Assembly: GCF_001552615.1 (NCBI RefSeq) | Contig: NZ_BCRN01000011.1 | Coordinates: 62,001 to 126,000 of the forward strand | DNA length: 64,000 nucleotides | Source of the DNA: Millisia brevis NBRC 105863 | GTDB lineage: Bacteria > Actinomycetota > Actinomycetes > Mycobacteriales > Mycobacteriaceae | Direction: 5' to 3' | Shown here: in pieces, positions 31,264 through 41,287 of the stretch | Position numbering within the stretch: the stretch's first letter is position 1 | Layout of the letters: the number at the start of each line of letters is the position of its first letter | Position numbers and translations under genes: made by a program | Notes under the pieces: generated by a model | The model's input: the letters and a program-made list of their open reading frames with translations, nothing else | Database searches by the model: none | Told to the model about the DNA's origin: nothing

Positions 31264-32766
31264 ATGTCCAACCTGGCCGAGCGCCTCCTCGCCTCCGCCT
31301 CGGCGGATCCCGACGCCGACGCCCTCCGTCTCGATGATCGCGTGGTCAGCTACGCCCAGCTCGCCGACTCCGCCCGCCGGCTGGCCGCCCTGCTGCACAC
31401 CGCCGGGGTCGAGCCGGGCGACCGTGTCGGGGTGATGCTGCCGAACGTCCCCGAGTTTCCGATCTGCTACTACGGCATCCTGCTCGCCGGCGGCGTGGTC
31501 GTGCCGATCAATCCGCTGCTCAAGGAGGCGGAGGTCGCGCACTACCTCGGCGACTCGGAGGCCGGCATCCTGCTCGCCTGGCATGCCGCGCCCGGCGATC
31601 CGTCCGCCGGAGCCGCGGACACCGGCACCACTCTGATCACCGTCGAACCGGACAGCTTCACGAGGCGTCTACGCCTGCAGCTGCCGCTCGAACCGGTCGA
31701 CCGCGACGACACCGACACCGCCGTGGTGCTTTACACCTCCGGGACCACCGGCACCCCCAAGGGCGCCGAGCTGACCCACGCCAACCTGCGCCGCAACGCG
31801 GACATCTTCTCGCAGGACTGGCTGAAACTGAGCCCGGCGGATGTCGTCATGGGCTGTCTGCCGCTGTTCCACACCTTCGGGCAGACCAACTCGATGAACA
31901 GCACCATCTTCGCGGGCGCGTGTCTGACGCTGATCAGCCGCTTCGACGGCGCCGCGGCCCTCGACGTCGTCGAACGGGATGCGGTCACCGTCTTCCTCGG
32001 CGTGCCGACGATGTACTCGGCGATGCTCGCCGCCGGGCGGGAGCGCCCCGAGGTGACGATGCCCAGCCTGCGACTATGTGTCTCCGGTGGCGCGGCGATG
32101 CCGGTCGAGGTGTTGCGCGGCTTCGAGAAGCGGTTCGACTGCACGATCATCGAGGGCTACGGCCTGTCGGAGACCTCCCCGACCGCCTCGTTCAACCCGC
32201 CGGACGGGGTGCGCAAGATCGGTTCGATCGGCATCCCGTTGGAGGGGGTCGAGATGCGCATCGTCGACCCGGACGGCGCACAGGTGCCGGACGGGCAGCC
32301 CGGCGAGATCGCGATCCGCGGCCACAACATCATGAAGGGCTATCTGGGCCGGCCCGAGGCCACCGCCGAGGTGCTCTCCGCGGACGGGTGGTTCCTGACC
32401 GGCGATATCGGCATCCGGGACCAGGACGGCTACTTCTTCATCGTCGATCGCAAGAAGGCGTTGATCATTCGCGGCGGCTATAACGTATATCCGCGCGAGA
32501 TCGAAGAGGTACTGTACTCCCACCCCGACGTCCAGGAGGCCGCGGTGATCGGTGTCGCCCATCCGGAACTCGGCGAGGAGATCGCCGCAGCCATCGTTCC
32601 CGTGCCCGGCTCGACCGCCGCGCCCGAGGACATCCGCGACTACGTCAAGGAGCGGGTCGCCGCCTACAAGTATCCGCGCGTCGTCTGGTTCACCGAGGAG
32701 CTACCCAAGGGGCCCACCGGAAAGATCGTGCGCCGCAATATCGTCGCTCCCGGACGGGGCCGCTGA
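31264..32766 (+). CDS. Acyl-CoA synthetase (AMP-forming) of the PHA locus
   Basis: This 500-residue ligase activates a fatty acid with CoA. Motifs are YTSGTTGTPKGAELTHANL, EGYGLSETSP, GWFLTGDIGIRDQDGY, IIRGGYNVYPREIEE and the catalytic Lys in LPKGPTGKIVRR. It is a medium/long-chain FadD type with a PQS-like end. The ATG at 31264 follows GGAG. It is 3 bp from phaC, so it probably supplies acyl-CoA or hydroxyacyl-CoA to polymer synthesis or re-activates acids released by PhaZ; this is inferred from context. Confidence 0.88.
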   Translation: MSNLAERLLASASADPDADALRLDDRVVSYAQLADSARRLAALLHTAGVEPGDRVGVMLPNVPEFPICYYGILLAGGVVVPINPLLKEAEVAHYLGDSEAGILLAWHAAPGDPSAGAADTGTTLITVEPDSFTRRLRLQLPLEPVDRDDTDTAVVLYTSGTTGTPKGAELTHANLRRNADIFSQDWLKLSPADVVMGCLPLFHTFGQTNSMNSTIFAGACLTLISRFDGAAALDVVERDAVTVFLGVPTMYSAMLAAGRERPEVTMPSLRLCVSGGAAMPVEVLRGFEKRFDCTIIEGYGLSETSPTASFNPPDGVRKIGSIGIPLEGVEMRIVDPDGAQVPDGQPGEIAIRGHNIMKGYLGRPEATAEVLSADGWFLTGDIGIRDQDGYFFIVDRKKALIIRGGYNVYPREIEEVLYSHPDVQEAAVIGVAHPELGEEIAAAIVPVPGSTAAPEDIRDYVKERVAAYKYPRVVWFTEELPKGPTGKIVRRNIVAPGRGR

Positions 32767-32769
32767 CCG

Positions 32770-34464
32770 ATGTCCTCCTCCATCGACAAGGACGTCGCCG
32801 ACGTCGCCGCGCCCGTCGAGATGCTGCTGACCCGCGCCGCCAAGGGCGGTGTCTGGCGACGCCTGATCCCCGGTCGAACCGCCGGCCATACCGTCGTCTC
32901 GCTCGCAAATCGGCCGGAGCTGCTCGGCCGGCGGGTCACCGGGCTGGCGAGCGAATACGCCCGCATCGTCACCGGCAAGTCCTCGATCGGCCCCGGCGCC
33001 GGCGACCGTCGCTTCACCGACCCCGGCTGGTCGGGAAATCCGTTGTTCAAGAAGCTGATGCAGGCCTACTTGATTTCGGCCGAGAGCGCTCGCAGCCTCG
33101 TCGACGAGTTGGAGTTGGAGCCGCGCGATGCCGAGCGGGCGCGTTTCGCGGTCGATCTGATCGCCGACGCCGCCTCTCCCAGCAATATCGCCCCGGTCAA
33201 TCCACTGTTCTGGAAGGCCTTGCTGGACACCGGCGGTGCCAGCGCCGTACGTGGACTGCGCAACCTCGTCTCCGATGTCTCGTCGGCGCCGCGGGTACCG
33301 ACGATGGTCGATACCTCGTCGTTCCGGGTCGGGCAGAACATCGCCGCCGCCCCCGGTTCGGTGGTGCTGCGGACCCCGCAATTCGAACTGCTGCAATACA
33401 GCCCGGTCACCCCCACCGTCGGGGTGACCCCGCTGCTGATCGTGCCGCCGGTGATCAACAAGTACTACCTGGTCGAGCTCTCCCCGGGCCGCAGCCTCGT
33501 CGAGTACCTGGTCTCGATGGGCCAGCAGGTCTTCGTCATGTCGTGGCGCAATCCGGATGTGCGGCATCGGGAGTGGGGCTTCGACGTCTACGGGGAGGCG
33601 GTCGGCGCCGCGATCGACGCGACCCTGTCGATCAGCGGTGCGCCGAGTGCGCATCTGCTGAGCCTGTGTTCCGGTGGCGCGCTGTCGGCGATGTACGCCT
33701 CACATCTGGCGGCCCTCGGCAAGCAGGAGAAAGTGGCGACCTTCTCGCTGGCGGTCGCCGTCCTCGACCAGAGCGGCGGTGGCACCCTCAATGCCCTCGC
33801 CGACAAGGAGGGCGCGGCCGACGCGGTGCGCGCCTCGCAGGAGCGCGGCTACCTCGACGGCAGCGCGCTCGCCGAGGTCTTCGCCTGGCTCCGGCCGAAC
33901 GACCTGATCTGGAACTACTGGGTCAACAACTACCTGCAGGGCCGACCGGCCCCGGCGTTCGACATCCTGTTCTGGAACGCGGATACCACCCGGATGACCG
34001 CCGGACTGCACCGCGACTTCATCCACATGTTCGTCGAGAACAAGCTCGCCCGGCCCGGCGCCGCCCGGATGCTCGGGTCGCCGGTGGACCTGTCGACGAT
34101 CACCGTCGACAGCTACATCGTCGCCGGGGTGTCCGACCACATCTGCCCCTGGGAGAGCTGCTACCGGTCGACGGCGATGCTCGGCGGCAAGACGCGTTTC
34201 GTGCTGTCCCGCAGCGGGCACGTCGCCTGCCTGGTCAACCCGCCCAGCAACACCAAGGCGACCTTCCGGGTCGCGGAGTCGACCCCGACCGACCCGCAGG
34301 ACTGGTTGGAACTGGCGGAGACCCGGAAGGGCTCCTGGTGGGTCGACTACGCCGCCTGGCTGGCCGACCGCAACGGCGGCACCATCAACGCGCCGACCAC
34401 CGAGGGCGACGACGACCATCCCATTCTCGAAGCGGCGCCCGGATCCTATGTCTTCGACAACTGA
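32770..34464 (+). CDS. phaC: Polyhydroxyalkanoate synthase (PhaC)
   Basis: PhaC polymerises (R)-3-hydroxyacyl-CoA into PHA on the granule surface. The 564-residue length fits rhodococcal PhaC. Family segments include GSVVLRTPQFELLQY, TPLLIVPPVINKYYLVEL, GQQVFVMSWRNP and DFIHMFVENKLARPG. The catalytic triad is Cys300 in LSLCSGGALS, Asp456 in GVSDHICPW and His484 in RSGHVACLVNPPSN. The lipase-like box is S-L-C-S-G-G, so the usual first Gly is Ser. The 3' end overlaps phaZ by 17 bp. Confidence 0.9.
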   Translation: MSSSIDKDVADVAAPVEMLLTRAAKGGVWRRLIPGRTAGHTVVSLANRPELLGRRVTGLASEYARIVTGKSSIGPGAGDRRFTDPGWSGNPLFKKLMQAYLISAESARSLVDELELEPRDAERARFAVDLIADAASPSNIAPVNPLFWKALLDTGGASAVRGLRNLVSDVSSAPRVPTMVDTSSFRVGQNIAAAPGSVVLRTPQFELLQYSPVTPTVGVTPLLIVPPVINKYYLVELSPGRSLVEYLVSMGQQVFVMSWRNPDVRHREWGFDVYGEAVGAAIDATLSISGAPSAHLLSLCSGGALSAMYASHLAALGKQEKVATFSLAVAVLDQSGGGTLNALADKEGAADAVRASQERGYLDGSALAEVFAWLRPNDLIWNYWVNNYLQGRPAPAFDILFWNADTTRMTAGLHRDFIHMFVENKLARPGAARMLGSPVDLSTITVDSYIVAGVSDHICPWESCYRSTAMLGGKTRFVLSRSGHVACLVNPPSNTKATFRVAESTPTDPQDWLELAETRKGSWWVDYAAWLADRNGGTINAPTTEGDDDHPILEAAPGSYVFDN

Positions 34465-35380
34465 CCGCGATCGGGCACGCCGCGGCGGGCTGTCGGCGGT
34501 ACCCGGGGAGGAAGGCGCACCGACCGTGATCGACGACGACGGCACCATCGGCTACTTCCGCCGGGTCCACCTCTACGGGGTGGAGTTCCGGGTGCACGTC
34601 AGACCCGGTACGGGCGCGCGCCCACCGCTGGTGCTGTGCAATGGGATCGGCGCGAACATCGAGGTGCTCGATCCGCTGGTCGAGGCCCTGCCGAAGGACC
34701 TCGAGATCATCCGGTTCGACGCACCCGGTACCGGGTCGTCGTCGACGCCGCCGTATATGTACCGCTTCTCGGGGCTGGCGCATACGCTCGGCCTGCTCCT
34801 GACCGACCTCGGCTACGACCGGGTCGACGTGCTCGGCTTCTCCTGGGGTGGCGCGCTCGCCCAGCAGTTTGCGGCCCAGAATCCGCGGCGGTGTCGGCGG
34901 TTGATCCTCGCCGCCACGGGTACCGGCATGATCTCGGTGCCGGGGCGGATCGGCGCGTTGTCGCGGATGCTCACCCCGCGGCGCTACCGCGACCCGGCGT
35001 ACGCCGCCTCGATCGCCGACCGGCTCTACGGTGGGTCGCTGCGCGGAGCGCCGGAGCGGGCGGCGGAGATCCTCGGGCACGATTCGCATCCCGGAACGTC
35101 GCGCGGCTATCTGCTGCAGTTGCTCGCCGGCGCGGGCTGGACCAGCGTGCCGTGGCTGCCGCTGATCCGGCAGCCCAGTCTGCTGCTCTTCGGCGACGAC
35201 GATCCGATCATCCCGCTGGCCAACGCCCGCATCCTGCACACCCTGTTGCCGCATTCGACGCTGCACATCTTCTCCGGCGGCCATCTCGACCTGCTGGTCA
35301 AGGCGCCACAACTGGCCCCGGTGATCGACAGGTTCCTCTCCCATACCGAGGCACCCGCCCCGGGCTCGCCGAGCAGGTAG
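34448..35380 (+). CDS. phaZ: Intracellular PHA depolymerase (PhaZ, alpha/beta hydrolase)
   Basis: This 310-residue hydrolase closely follows the Pseudomonas medium-chain-length PhaZ: LVLCNGIGANIEVLDPLVEAL, FDAPGTGSSSTPPYMYRF, nucleophile Ser132 in GFSWGGALAQQFA, LTPRRYRDPAY, RLYGGSLR, GWTSVPWLPLIRQP, Asp in GDDDPIIPL and His279 in SGGHLDLL. It releases hydroxy acids from stored polymer. The start at 34448 lies inside the phaC 3' end, so translation is coupled. The N-terminus has about 30 extra residues. A hairpin follows. Confidence 0.87.
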   Translation: MSSTTDRDRARRGGLSAVPGEEGAPTVIDDDGTIGYFRRVHLYGVEFRVHVRPGTGARPPLVLCNGIGANIEVLDPLVEALPKDLEIIRFDAPGTGSSSTPPYMYRFSGLAHTLGLLLTDLGYDRVDVLGFSWGGALAQQFAAQNPRRCRRLILAATGTGMISVPGRIGALSRMLTPRRYRDPAYAASIADRLYGGSLRGAPERAAEILGHDSHPGTSRGYLLQLLAGAGWTSVPWLPLIRQPSLLLFGDDDPIIPLANARILHTLLPHSTLHIFSGGHLDLLVKAPQLAPVIDRFLSHTEAPAPGSPSR

Positions 35381-35413
35381 CCCCCGGCCCCACAACGACA
35401 ACCCCCCGCAACG

Positions 35414-35453
35414 ACAACGTCCCCACCACCGGATCGGGTGATGGGGACGTTGT
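35414..35453. terminator. Bidirectional hairpin between phaZ and map
   Basis: Perfect 12-bp arms ACAACGTCCCCA / TGGGGACGTTGT surround a 16-nt loop in the 82-bp gap between convergent phaZ and map. Confidence 0.75.
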
Positions 35454-35462
35454 GGGTATTGC

Positions 35463-36260
35463 TCAGTTCGGGCGGGGCGTGAGGATGCGCGGACCATCCG
35501 CGGTGACCGCCACGGTGTGCTCCCAATGCGCCGACCGGGAACCGTCGGTGGTCACCACCGTCCAGTCGTCCTCGAGGATCGCCGTATCGGTGGTCCCGAG
35601 AGTCAGCATCGGCTCGATCGCGAGGGTCGAGCCGACCACCAGCTCCGGGCCGCGACCCGGCTTGCCCTCATTGGGCAGGAACGGATCCATGTGCATCTGC
35701 CGCCCGATTCCGTGACCGCCGTATCCGGCGACGATCCCGTAGGTGCGGCCGTGCAGCCGCTCGGCCGCTTCGGTGCCGAGTTCGATCGCGTGCGAGACAT
35801 CGGTGAGCCGATTGCCGGGGATCATCGCCGCGATGCCCGCCTCCATCGACAGCCGGGTCGCCTCGCTGAGGTCGCGGTCGTCGTCGCCGACGGTGCCCAC
35901 CCCGAAGGTCCACGCGGAGTCGCCGTGCCACCCGTCGAGGATCGCCCCGCAGTCGATCGACACCAGATCACCGTCGACCAGGACGTCCTGCGCGTTGGGG
36001 ATGCCGTGGACCACACGGTCGTTGACCGAGGAACAGATGCTCCCCGGGAAGCCGTGGTAGCCCTTGAACGACGGAACCGCACCGGCGGACCGGATCACCT
36101 CTTCGGCGACCCGGTCCAGGTCGAGAGTGCTGACGCCCGGAAGGGCCGCCGCGCGCACCGCTATCAGCGCTGCGCCGACGACCCGTCCGGCCGCTTCCAT
36201 CGCGTCCAACTCGTCGGCGGTCCGCCACGGAACCGCTTTACGACGTCGAGTGAATCCCAC
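35463..36260 (-). CDS. map: Methionine aminopeptidase, type I
   Basis: This metallopeptidase removes the initiator Met. The 265 residues contain the two-metal ligand set: His in [20 protein letters not shown], Asp in [19 protein letters not shown], His in [12 protein letters not shown], Glu in [10 protein letters not shown] and Glu in HWEHTVAV. It is the last gene of secY-adk-map, the usual end of the spc operon, 60 bp after adk. The start [18 protein letters not shown] is normal for actinobacterial Map. Confidence 0.95.
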   Translation of the reverse strand: MGFTRRRKAVPWRTADELDAMEAAGRVVGAALIAVRAAALPGVSTLDLDRVAEEVIRSAGAVPSFKGYHGFPGSICSSVNDRVVHGIPNAQDVLVDGDLVSIDCGAILDGWHGDSAWTFGVGTVGDDDRDLSEATRLSMEAGIAAMIPGNRLTDVSHAIELGTEAAERLHGRTYGIVAGYGGHGIGRQMHMDPFLPNEGKPGRGPELVVGSTLAIEPMLTLGTTDTAILEDDWTVVTTDGSRSAHWEHTVAVTADGPRILTPRPN

Positions 36261-36320
36261 TGAGGTCCTTCATGGCCGGTACAGCCGGCCGTTCACCGCC
36301 CGCGAGGGCGGTCGGTTGAT

Positions 36321-36881
36321 CTAGGTAGCCGAGGCGCCGAGGGCTTCGAGGGCCCGACCGGTGATCTCCTCGACGGTGCCGCTGGCGGTGATCGAGATCA
36401 GCAGATCCCGCGAACCGTAGTAGTCGAGCAGCGGTTTGGTCTCGGCGTGGTACACCGCGAGGCGGTTGCGGATGACGTCCTCGGTGTCGTCGGCGCGACC
36501 GCGCGCGAGCATACGCGCGACGACCTCGTCCTCATCGACCTCGAACGACAGCACGGCATTGAGGGTCGAACCGCTCTCGCCCAGGATCTCCTCGAGCGCG
36601 TCACCCTGGACCACCGAACGGGGGAACCCGTCGAGGATGAATCCATTGGCGGCATCCGACTCCGCGAGCCGGGAGCGGACCATGTTGACGGTCAGCTCGC
36701 TCGGCACCAGGTCGCCCGCGTCCAAATACTTCTTCGCTTCGACACCGAGTTCGGTGCCCTCCGAAATATTGAACCGGAACAGATCACCGGTGGAGATATG
36801 CGGAACTCCGAGCTTTTCCGACAGCACAGCTGCCTGGGTGCCCTTGCCGGCTCCGGGGGGACCGAGGAGAACAAGTTTCAC
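36321..36881 (-). CDS. adk: Adenylate kinase
   Basis: The enzyme catalyses ATP + AMP = 2 ADP. The 186 residues are the short form (small LID) usual in mycobacteria. P-loop [10 protein letters not shown] is at the N-terminus, followed by [21 protein letters not shown] and the short [18 protein letters not shown]. The ATG overlaps the secY stop by 4 nt. Confidence 0.96.
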   Translation of the reverse strand: MKLVLLGPPGAGKGTQAAVLSEKLGVPHISTGDLFRFNISEGTELGVEAKKYLDAGDLVPSELTVNMVRSRLAESDAANGFILDGFPRSVVQGDALEEILGESGSTLNAVLSFEVDEDEVVARMLARGRADDTEDVIRNRLAVYHAETKPLLDYYGSRDLLISITASGTVEEITGRALEALGASAT

Positions 36882-38200
36882 TTGAGGAACCCTTCGTAGT
36901 TGCGCTGCATCAGCTGACTTTCGATCTGCTTGACCGTGTCCAGACCGACGCTGACCATGATCAGCACCGCGGTACCACCGAACGGCAGATTCATACCCGC
37001 TCCGGTGGTGCCCATGTCGAGGAACAAATTCGGCAGTACCGCAACGGTACCGAGGTAGATCGAGCCCGGCAGGGTGATTCGACTCAGTACGTAGTGCAGA
37101 TAGTCGGCCGTATCCCGTCCGGGACGGTATCCCGGAATGAATCCGCCGTGCTTCTTCATTTCGTCCGCGCGATCATCCGGATTGAAGGTGATCGCCACGA
37201 AGAAGTAGGTGAAGAAGACGATCAGACCGAAGTACACGACGATGTAGACCGGGTTCGACGGGTTGATCAGGTATTCGGTGAGGAACCGTTGCCACCAACT
37301 GGGGTCGGCGGTCGTCAACGCGCCGCTGAGCTGGGCAGCCAGATACGGCAGATACAGCAGCGAGGACGCGAAGATCACCGGGATGACGCCGGCCTGGTTG
37401 ACCTTGAGGGGCAGATAGGTCGACGAGCCGCCGTACATCCTGCGACCGACCATGCGACGGGCGTACTGCACCGGGATACGGCGCTGGCCCTGCTCGACGA
37501 AGACGACCGCGATGATGATCAGCAGTGCCGCGACGCAGACCATGGCGAACACGACGCCGCCGCTCGAGTCGAGGATCGACTGGCCCTCGGCCGGGATCCG
37601 CGAGGCGATGCCCGCGAAGATCAGCAGCGACATGCCGTTGCCGACACCGCGCTCGGTGATCAGCTCGCCCATCCACATGACCAGAGCCGCGCCGGCGGTC
37701 ATCACCAGCACCAGCACGATCAGGCTGAAGATCGAGTCGTCGGCGATGATGTTCTCCTGGCATCCCTGCAGGAGCTGGCCCTGGGAGGCCATCGCGACCA
37801 GGGCGGTCGCCTGCAGGATCGCCAGGGCGATCGAGATGTAGCGGGTGTACTGCGTCAGCTTGGCCTGGCCGGACTGGCCTTCCTTCTGCAGTTCCTCGAA
37901 GCGGGGGATCACCACGCGCAGCAACTGCACGATGATGCTGGCGGTGATGTAGGGCATGATGCCGATCGCGAAGACCGACAGCTGCAACAGCGCGCCGCCG
38001 GAGAACAGGTTGATCAGCGAGTAGATCCCCGCGTTGTCACCGCCGGAGATCAGGGCGATACAGGACTGCACCGCGCCGAAGTCGACTCCGGGCGAGGGCA
38101 GATTGGCGCCGAATCGGTACAGCGCGACCAGACCGAGCGTGAAGAGAATCTTCCGCCTCAGGTCTGGCGTCCTGATGGCCGACACGAAGGCGGAAAGCAC
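36878..38200 (-). CDS. secY: SecY, protein translocase channel subunit
   Basis: This is the central membrane channel of the Sec translocon. The 440 residues are the family size, with about ten membrane segments. Markers are RIPSPGVD-like [54 protein letters not shown] and the cytosolic [20 protein letters not shown]. It starts the secY-adk-map part of the operon, separated from rplO by 400 bp with a terminator-like hairpin. Confidence 0.96.
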   Translation of the reverse strand: MLSAFVSAIRTPDLRRKILFTLGLVALYRFGANLPSPGVDFGAVQSCIALISGGDNAGIYSLINLFSGGALLQLSVFAIGIMPYITASIIVQLLRVVIPRFEELQKEGQSGQAKLTQYTRYISIALAILQATALVAMASQGQLLQGCQENIIADDSIFSLIVLVLVMTAGAALVMWMGELITERGVGNGMSLLIFAGIASRIPAEGQSILDSSGGVVFAMVCVAALLIIIAVVFVEQGQRRIPVQYARRMVGRRMYGGSSTYLPLKVNQAGVIPVIFASSLLYLPYLAAQLSGALTTADPSWWQRFLTEYLINPSNPVYIVVYFGLIVFFTYFFVAITFNPDDRADEMKKHGGFIPGYRPGRDTADYLHYVLSRITLPGSIYLGTVAVLPNLFLDMGTTGAGMNLPFGGTAVLIMVSVGLDTVKQIESQLMQRNYEGFLK

Positions 38201-38600
38201 TCAACCTCCTGGTGGAGCTCATCTGGTTCGGGGGCCACCTCGGTGGCGCCGAGTCGCCCGGGTGATGTGTTCCCCGGGTGACATCGTTCGGCCGTCGGGG
38301 CCGGGATGCCTGTTGTCGGTTGCGAAAACACCGGTCACGCCACAGTGGGCGCGAGGAGTCCCGCGACCAAAAGACGATAACAGTTCGCAGCCGTCGGTCG
38401 GCTATCGGAGGGGCGGTACCCCACGAACCCCCGCCGGATGGCCGGGGACGTCGGGAACCAAGTGGTCGGGGCTACCAACCGGTGAGGCCCGGCCGAATAC
38501 ACATGGATTCGGCCGGGCCTCGTTGGTGTCGTGCTCGCCGGTGTCACCGTCGACCAGCGACGGGTGACGGTGCCGACGAAACGTCGACGGGTGACGCTTC
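38201..38600. other. Intergenic region between rplO and secY (400 bp)
   Basis: No gene is supported. On the minus strand it holds the hairpin after rplO (38484-38521) and presumably a new promoter for secY-adk-map. An extended -10-like TGTTATCGT lies on the minus strand around 38376-38384; no good -35 was found. Confidence 0.6.
38484..38521 (-). terminator. Terminator of the rpsH-rplO ribosomal-protein operon
   Basis: Perfect 15-bp arms (GAGGCCCGGCCGAAT and complement) flank an 8-nt loop, 80 bp after the rplO stop. It separates the r-protein genes from secY, which in many bacteria are in one transcript. Confidence 0.75.
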
Positions 38601-39059
38601 TCAGGCCTCGCCGGCCGCGACCACGGTCACGGAACCGCCGGCGGCGGCGATCTTGTCCTTGGCGCTACCGGAGAACTTGTTGGCGGTCACCTGAACGGCA
38701 ACCGTCAGCTCGCCCTCGCCGAGCACCTTGACCAGCTCGTTCTTGCGAACGGCACCCTTGGCGACCAGGTCGTCGACGCCGACCGTGCCACCTTCCGGGA
38801 ACAGCCGGGCCAGATCGCCGACGTTGACCACCTGGTACTCGGTGCGGAAGCGGTTCTTGAACCCCTTCAACTTGGGCAGCCGCATGTGGATGGGCATCTG
38901 CCCACCCTCGAAGCCGACCGGCACATTCTTGCGCGCGCCCGTGCCCTTGGTACCGCGACCGGCGGTCTTGCCCTTGGAGCCTTCACCGCGTCCGACGCGG
39001 GTCTTGGCGGTCTTCGATCCCTCGACGGGACGAAGGTGGTGCAGCTTGATCGGGGTCAT
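38601..39059 (-). CDS. rplO: 50S ribosomal protein L15
   Basis: This is a large-subunit assembly protein of 152 residues. Start [21 protein letters not shown] is characteristic, with the basic Gly-rich stretch [21 protein letters not shown] and the C-terminal [17 protein letters not shown]. It overlaps rpmD by 4 nt and ends the r-protein block. Confidence 0.97.
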   Translation of the reverse strand: MTPIKLHHLRPVEGSKTAKTRVGRGEGSKGKTAGRGTKGTGARKNVPVGFEGGQMPIHMRLPKLKGFKNRFRTEYQVVNVGDLARLFPEGGTVGVDDLVAKGAVRKNELVKVLGEGELTVAVQVTANKFSGSAKDKIAAAGGSVTVVAAGEA

Positions 39060-39244
39060 GATCCTTGTACCTCCTCGACCTCGACAAGGTGGCGCACCGC
39101 GTTGATCAACCCGCGGTTCTGCGGGTTGTCGTCACGGACGACCGACTTGCGAATGCCCTTGAGACCGAGGGTCCGCAGGGAGTCGCGCTGGTTCTGCTTG
39201 ACACCGACGGTGCCGCGCACCTGGGTGACCTTGAGCTGAGCCAT
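39056..39244 (-). CDS. rpmD: 50S ribosomal protein L30
   Basis: This 62-residue protein has the L30 signature [21 protein letters not shown] and [21 protein letters not shown]. It lies between rpsE and rplO, its universal place in the spc operon. Confidence 0.96.
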   Translation of the reverse strand: MAQLKVTQVRGTVGVKQNQRDSLRTLGLKGIRKSVVRDDNPQNRGLINAVRHLVEVEEVQGS

Positions 39245-39246
39245 CG

Positions 39247-39894
39247 TCAGGCCCCCTGTCCCGCGCGAGCGCGCAACATACCGGCCGGCGCAACCTCTTC
39301 GATCGGCAACCCACGACGGGCGGCGACCTCTTCGGGACGCTGCAGCCCCTTGAGGGCAGCCACGGTCGCGTGAACGACGTTGATCGCGTTGTCGCTACCG
39401 AGCGACTTGGCCAGGATGTCGTGGACGCCGGCACATTCGAGCACCGCGCGCACCGCGCCACCGGCGATCACACCGGTACCGGGGCTGGCCGGACGCAGCA
39501 GGACCACGCCCGCCGCCGCCTCGCCCTGCACCGGGTGGGTGATGGTGCTGCCGATCAGCGGCACGCGGAAGAAGTTCTTCCGGGCCTCCTCGACACCCTT
39601 CTGGATGGCCGCGGGAACTTCCTTGGCCTTGCCGTAGCCGACACCGACCAGGCCGGCGCCGTCTCCGACGATCACCAGAGCGGTGAAGCTGAACCGGCGG
39701 CCGCCCTTGACGACCTTCGATACGCGGTTGATGGTGACAACCCGCTCGATGTGGTTGCTCTTCTCGCCGCCACCACCGCGGTTGTCCCGGCGGTCGCCAC
39801 GACCGCCACCACGCTGGTCGCGGTTGTCGCCTCCGCCCTGATTATTGGATCCGGCGGGTCCGCTTCCGCCGTCACGCCTTGCACGTCCCGGCAT
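39247..39894 (-). CDS. rpsE: 30S ribosomal protein S5
   Basis: This decoding-fidelity protein has 215 residues. The N-terminal ~45 residues are a Gly/Arg/Asn-rich, probably disordered tail (repeated [13 protein letters not shown]), longer than in E. coli but usual in actinobacteria. The S5 core follows: [36 protein letters not shown] and [22 protein letters not shown]. The ATG at 39894 is chosen to include the tail; an upstream extension in the open frame would overlap rplR and is not used. Confidence 0.95.
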   Translation of the reverse strand: MPGRARRDGGSGPAGSNNQGGGDNRDQRGGGRGDRRDNRGGGGEKSNHIERVVTINRVSKVVKGGRRFSFTALVIVGDGAGLVGVGYGKAKEVPAAIQKGVEEARKNFFRVPLIGSTITHPVQGEAAAGVVLLRPASPGTGVIAGGAVRAVLECAGVHDILAKSLGSDNAINVVHATVAALKGLQRPEEVAARRGLPIEEVAPAGMLRARAGQGA

Positions 39895-39934
39895 CAGGCC
39901 GCCCTTTCCTTCGTGTACGTACTGGTGATCATCA

Positions 39935-40339
39935 TCAGAATCGCAACCCACCCTCGCGGGCGGCGTCGGCCAGGGCCGCGATCCGTCCGCCGTAGGTGTG
40001 GCCGCCCCGGTCGAAGACGACCGCGTCGATGCCGATGGCCTTCGCACGCTCGGCGATCAGGGCACCGACCTTGGCGCCGCGCGCCTTCTTGTCGCCCTCG
40101 ACCGACCGCACGTCGTCCTCGATCGAGGACGCGGAGGCCAGGGTGTGACCGGCCAGGTCGTCGATCAGTTGCACGTGCAGGTGCCGCGACGAGCGGTTGA
40201 CCACCAACCGGGGCCGCGATGCGGTGCCGGACACCTTCTTGCGCAGGCGGGCGTGCCGACGGATCTTCGAGCGGCGACGCGCCGTCGAGACGTCGGTGCC
40301 GACCGGGGTGCGCTTGACAGTTGTGTTCTCGCTCATCAC
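39935..40339 (-). CDS. rplR: 50S ribosomal protein L18
   Basis: This is a 5S rRNA-binding protein of 134 residues. [31 protein letters not shown] and the C-terminal [25 protein letters not shown] are diagnostic. It overlaps rplF by 4 nt. Confidence 0.97.
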   Translation of the reverse strand: MMSENTTVKRTPVGTDVSTARRRSKIRRHARLRKKVSGTASRPRLVVNRSSRHLHVQLIDDLAGHTLASASSIEDDVRSVEGDKKARGAKVGALIAERAKAIGIDAVVFDRGGHTYGGRIAALADAAREGGLRF

Positions 40340-40875
40340 TTGCCCGTCTTTCCGACCTTGCGGCGGACCTGCTCACCCTCGTAGCGAATGCCCTTGCCCT
40401 TGTAGGGGTCGGGGCGACGCAGACGGTGGATGTTCGCCGAGATCTGGCCGACCTTCTGCTTGTCGATGCCCGACACCGAGAAACGGGTGGGCGTCTCGAC
40501 GGCGAAGGTGATGCCCTCGGGCGCCGTGACCGGCACCGCGTGGCTGTAGCCCAGCGCGAACTCCAGATCGGAGCCCTTCAGCTGGACGCGGTAACCCACG
40601 CCGTGGATTTCCATCTTCTGGGTGTAACCGGTGGTTACGCCGGTGATCATGTTCTGCACGAGGCTGCGCGACAGGCCGTGCAGCGAGCGGCTGGCGCGCT
40701 CGTCGTTCGGCCGGGAGACCACGAGGGCTCCCTCGTCGTTGCGGCCGATCGTGATCGGCGTGGCGATGGTCAGCTCGAGGGTGCCCTTCGGCCCCTTGAC
40801 GGTGACATCCTGGCCGTCGATCGTGACGTCGACGCCCGCCGGAACGGTGATCGGGAGCTTGCCGATGCGTGACAT
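40336..40875 (-). CDS. rplF: 50S ribosomal protein L6
   Basis: The 179 residues include [48 protein letters not shown] and the C-terminal [27 protein letters not shown] region. It is the second gene of the rpsH-led block, 13 bp after rpsH. Confidence 0.97.
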   Translation of the reverse strand: MSRIGKLPITVPAGVDVTIDGQDVTVKGPKGTLELTIATPITIGRNDEGALVVSRPNDERASRSLHGLSRSLVQNMITGVTTGYTQKMEIHGVGYRVQLKGSDLEFALGYSHAVPVTAPEGITFAVETPTRFSVSGIDKQKVGQISANIHRLRRPDPYKGKGIRYEGEQVRRKVGKTGK

Positions 40876-40888
40876 GGGTGCTCCTCCT

Positions 40889-41287
40889 CTACCAGACGTA
40901 GGCGAGGACTTCCCCGCCTACACCCTGCTTGGTCGCCTGACGGTCGGTGAGCAGACCGGTCGACGTGGAGATGATCGCCACGCCGAGCCCACCCAGGACC
41001 TTCGGCAAGTTGTTGGCCTTGGCGTAGACCCGCAGGCCGGGCTTGGACACCCGACGCAGACCGGAGAGGCTGCGCTCCCGGCTGGGTCCGTACTTGAGAT
41101 CGACGATGAGGCTCTTGCCGACCCGCGCGTCCTCGACGCGGTAGTCGGTGATGTAGCCCTCGCTCTTGAGGATCTCGGCGATGTTCGCCTTGAGCTTGGA
41201 ATGCGGCAGCACGACCTCGTCGTGGTAAGCCGAATTGGCGTTGCGCAGACGAGTCAAGAAGTCTGCGATCGGATCGGTCATGGTCAT
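40889..41287 (-). CDS. rpsH: 30S ribosomal protein S8
   Basis: This is a 16S rRNA-binding protein of 132 residues. [21 protein letters not shown] is the normal actinobacterial start (ATG at 41287; a second ATG is two codons on), and the end [20 protein letters not shown] is diagnostic. It is now the first gene of its transcript, because rpsN/rplE/rplX/rplN lie about 14 kb away. In E. coli S8 autoregulates the spc operon at a site near rplE, so separation from rplE implies different control here. Confidence 0.97.
   Translation of the reverse strand: MTMTDPIADFLTRLRNANSAYHDEVVLPHSKLKANIAEILKSEGYITDYRVEDARVGKSLIVDLKYGPSRERSLSGLRRVSKPGLRVYAKANNLPKVLGGLGVAIISTSTGLLTDRQATKQGVGGEVLAYVW

Noticed and set aside
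39750-39894. Gly/Arg/Asn repeats in the 5' part of rpsE as a CRISPR-like or frameshifted region
   Set aside because: The repeats are irregular, in frame, and encode the known low-complexity N-terminal tail of actinobacterial S5.
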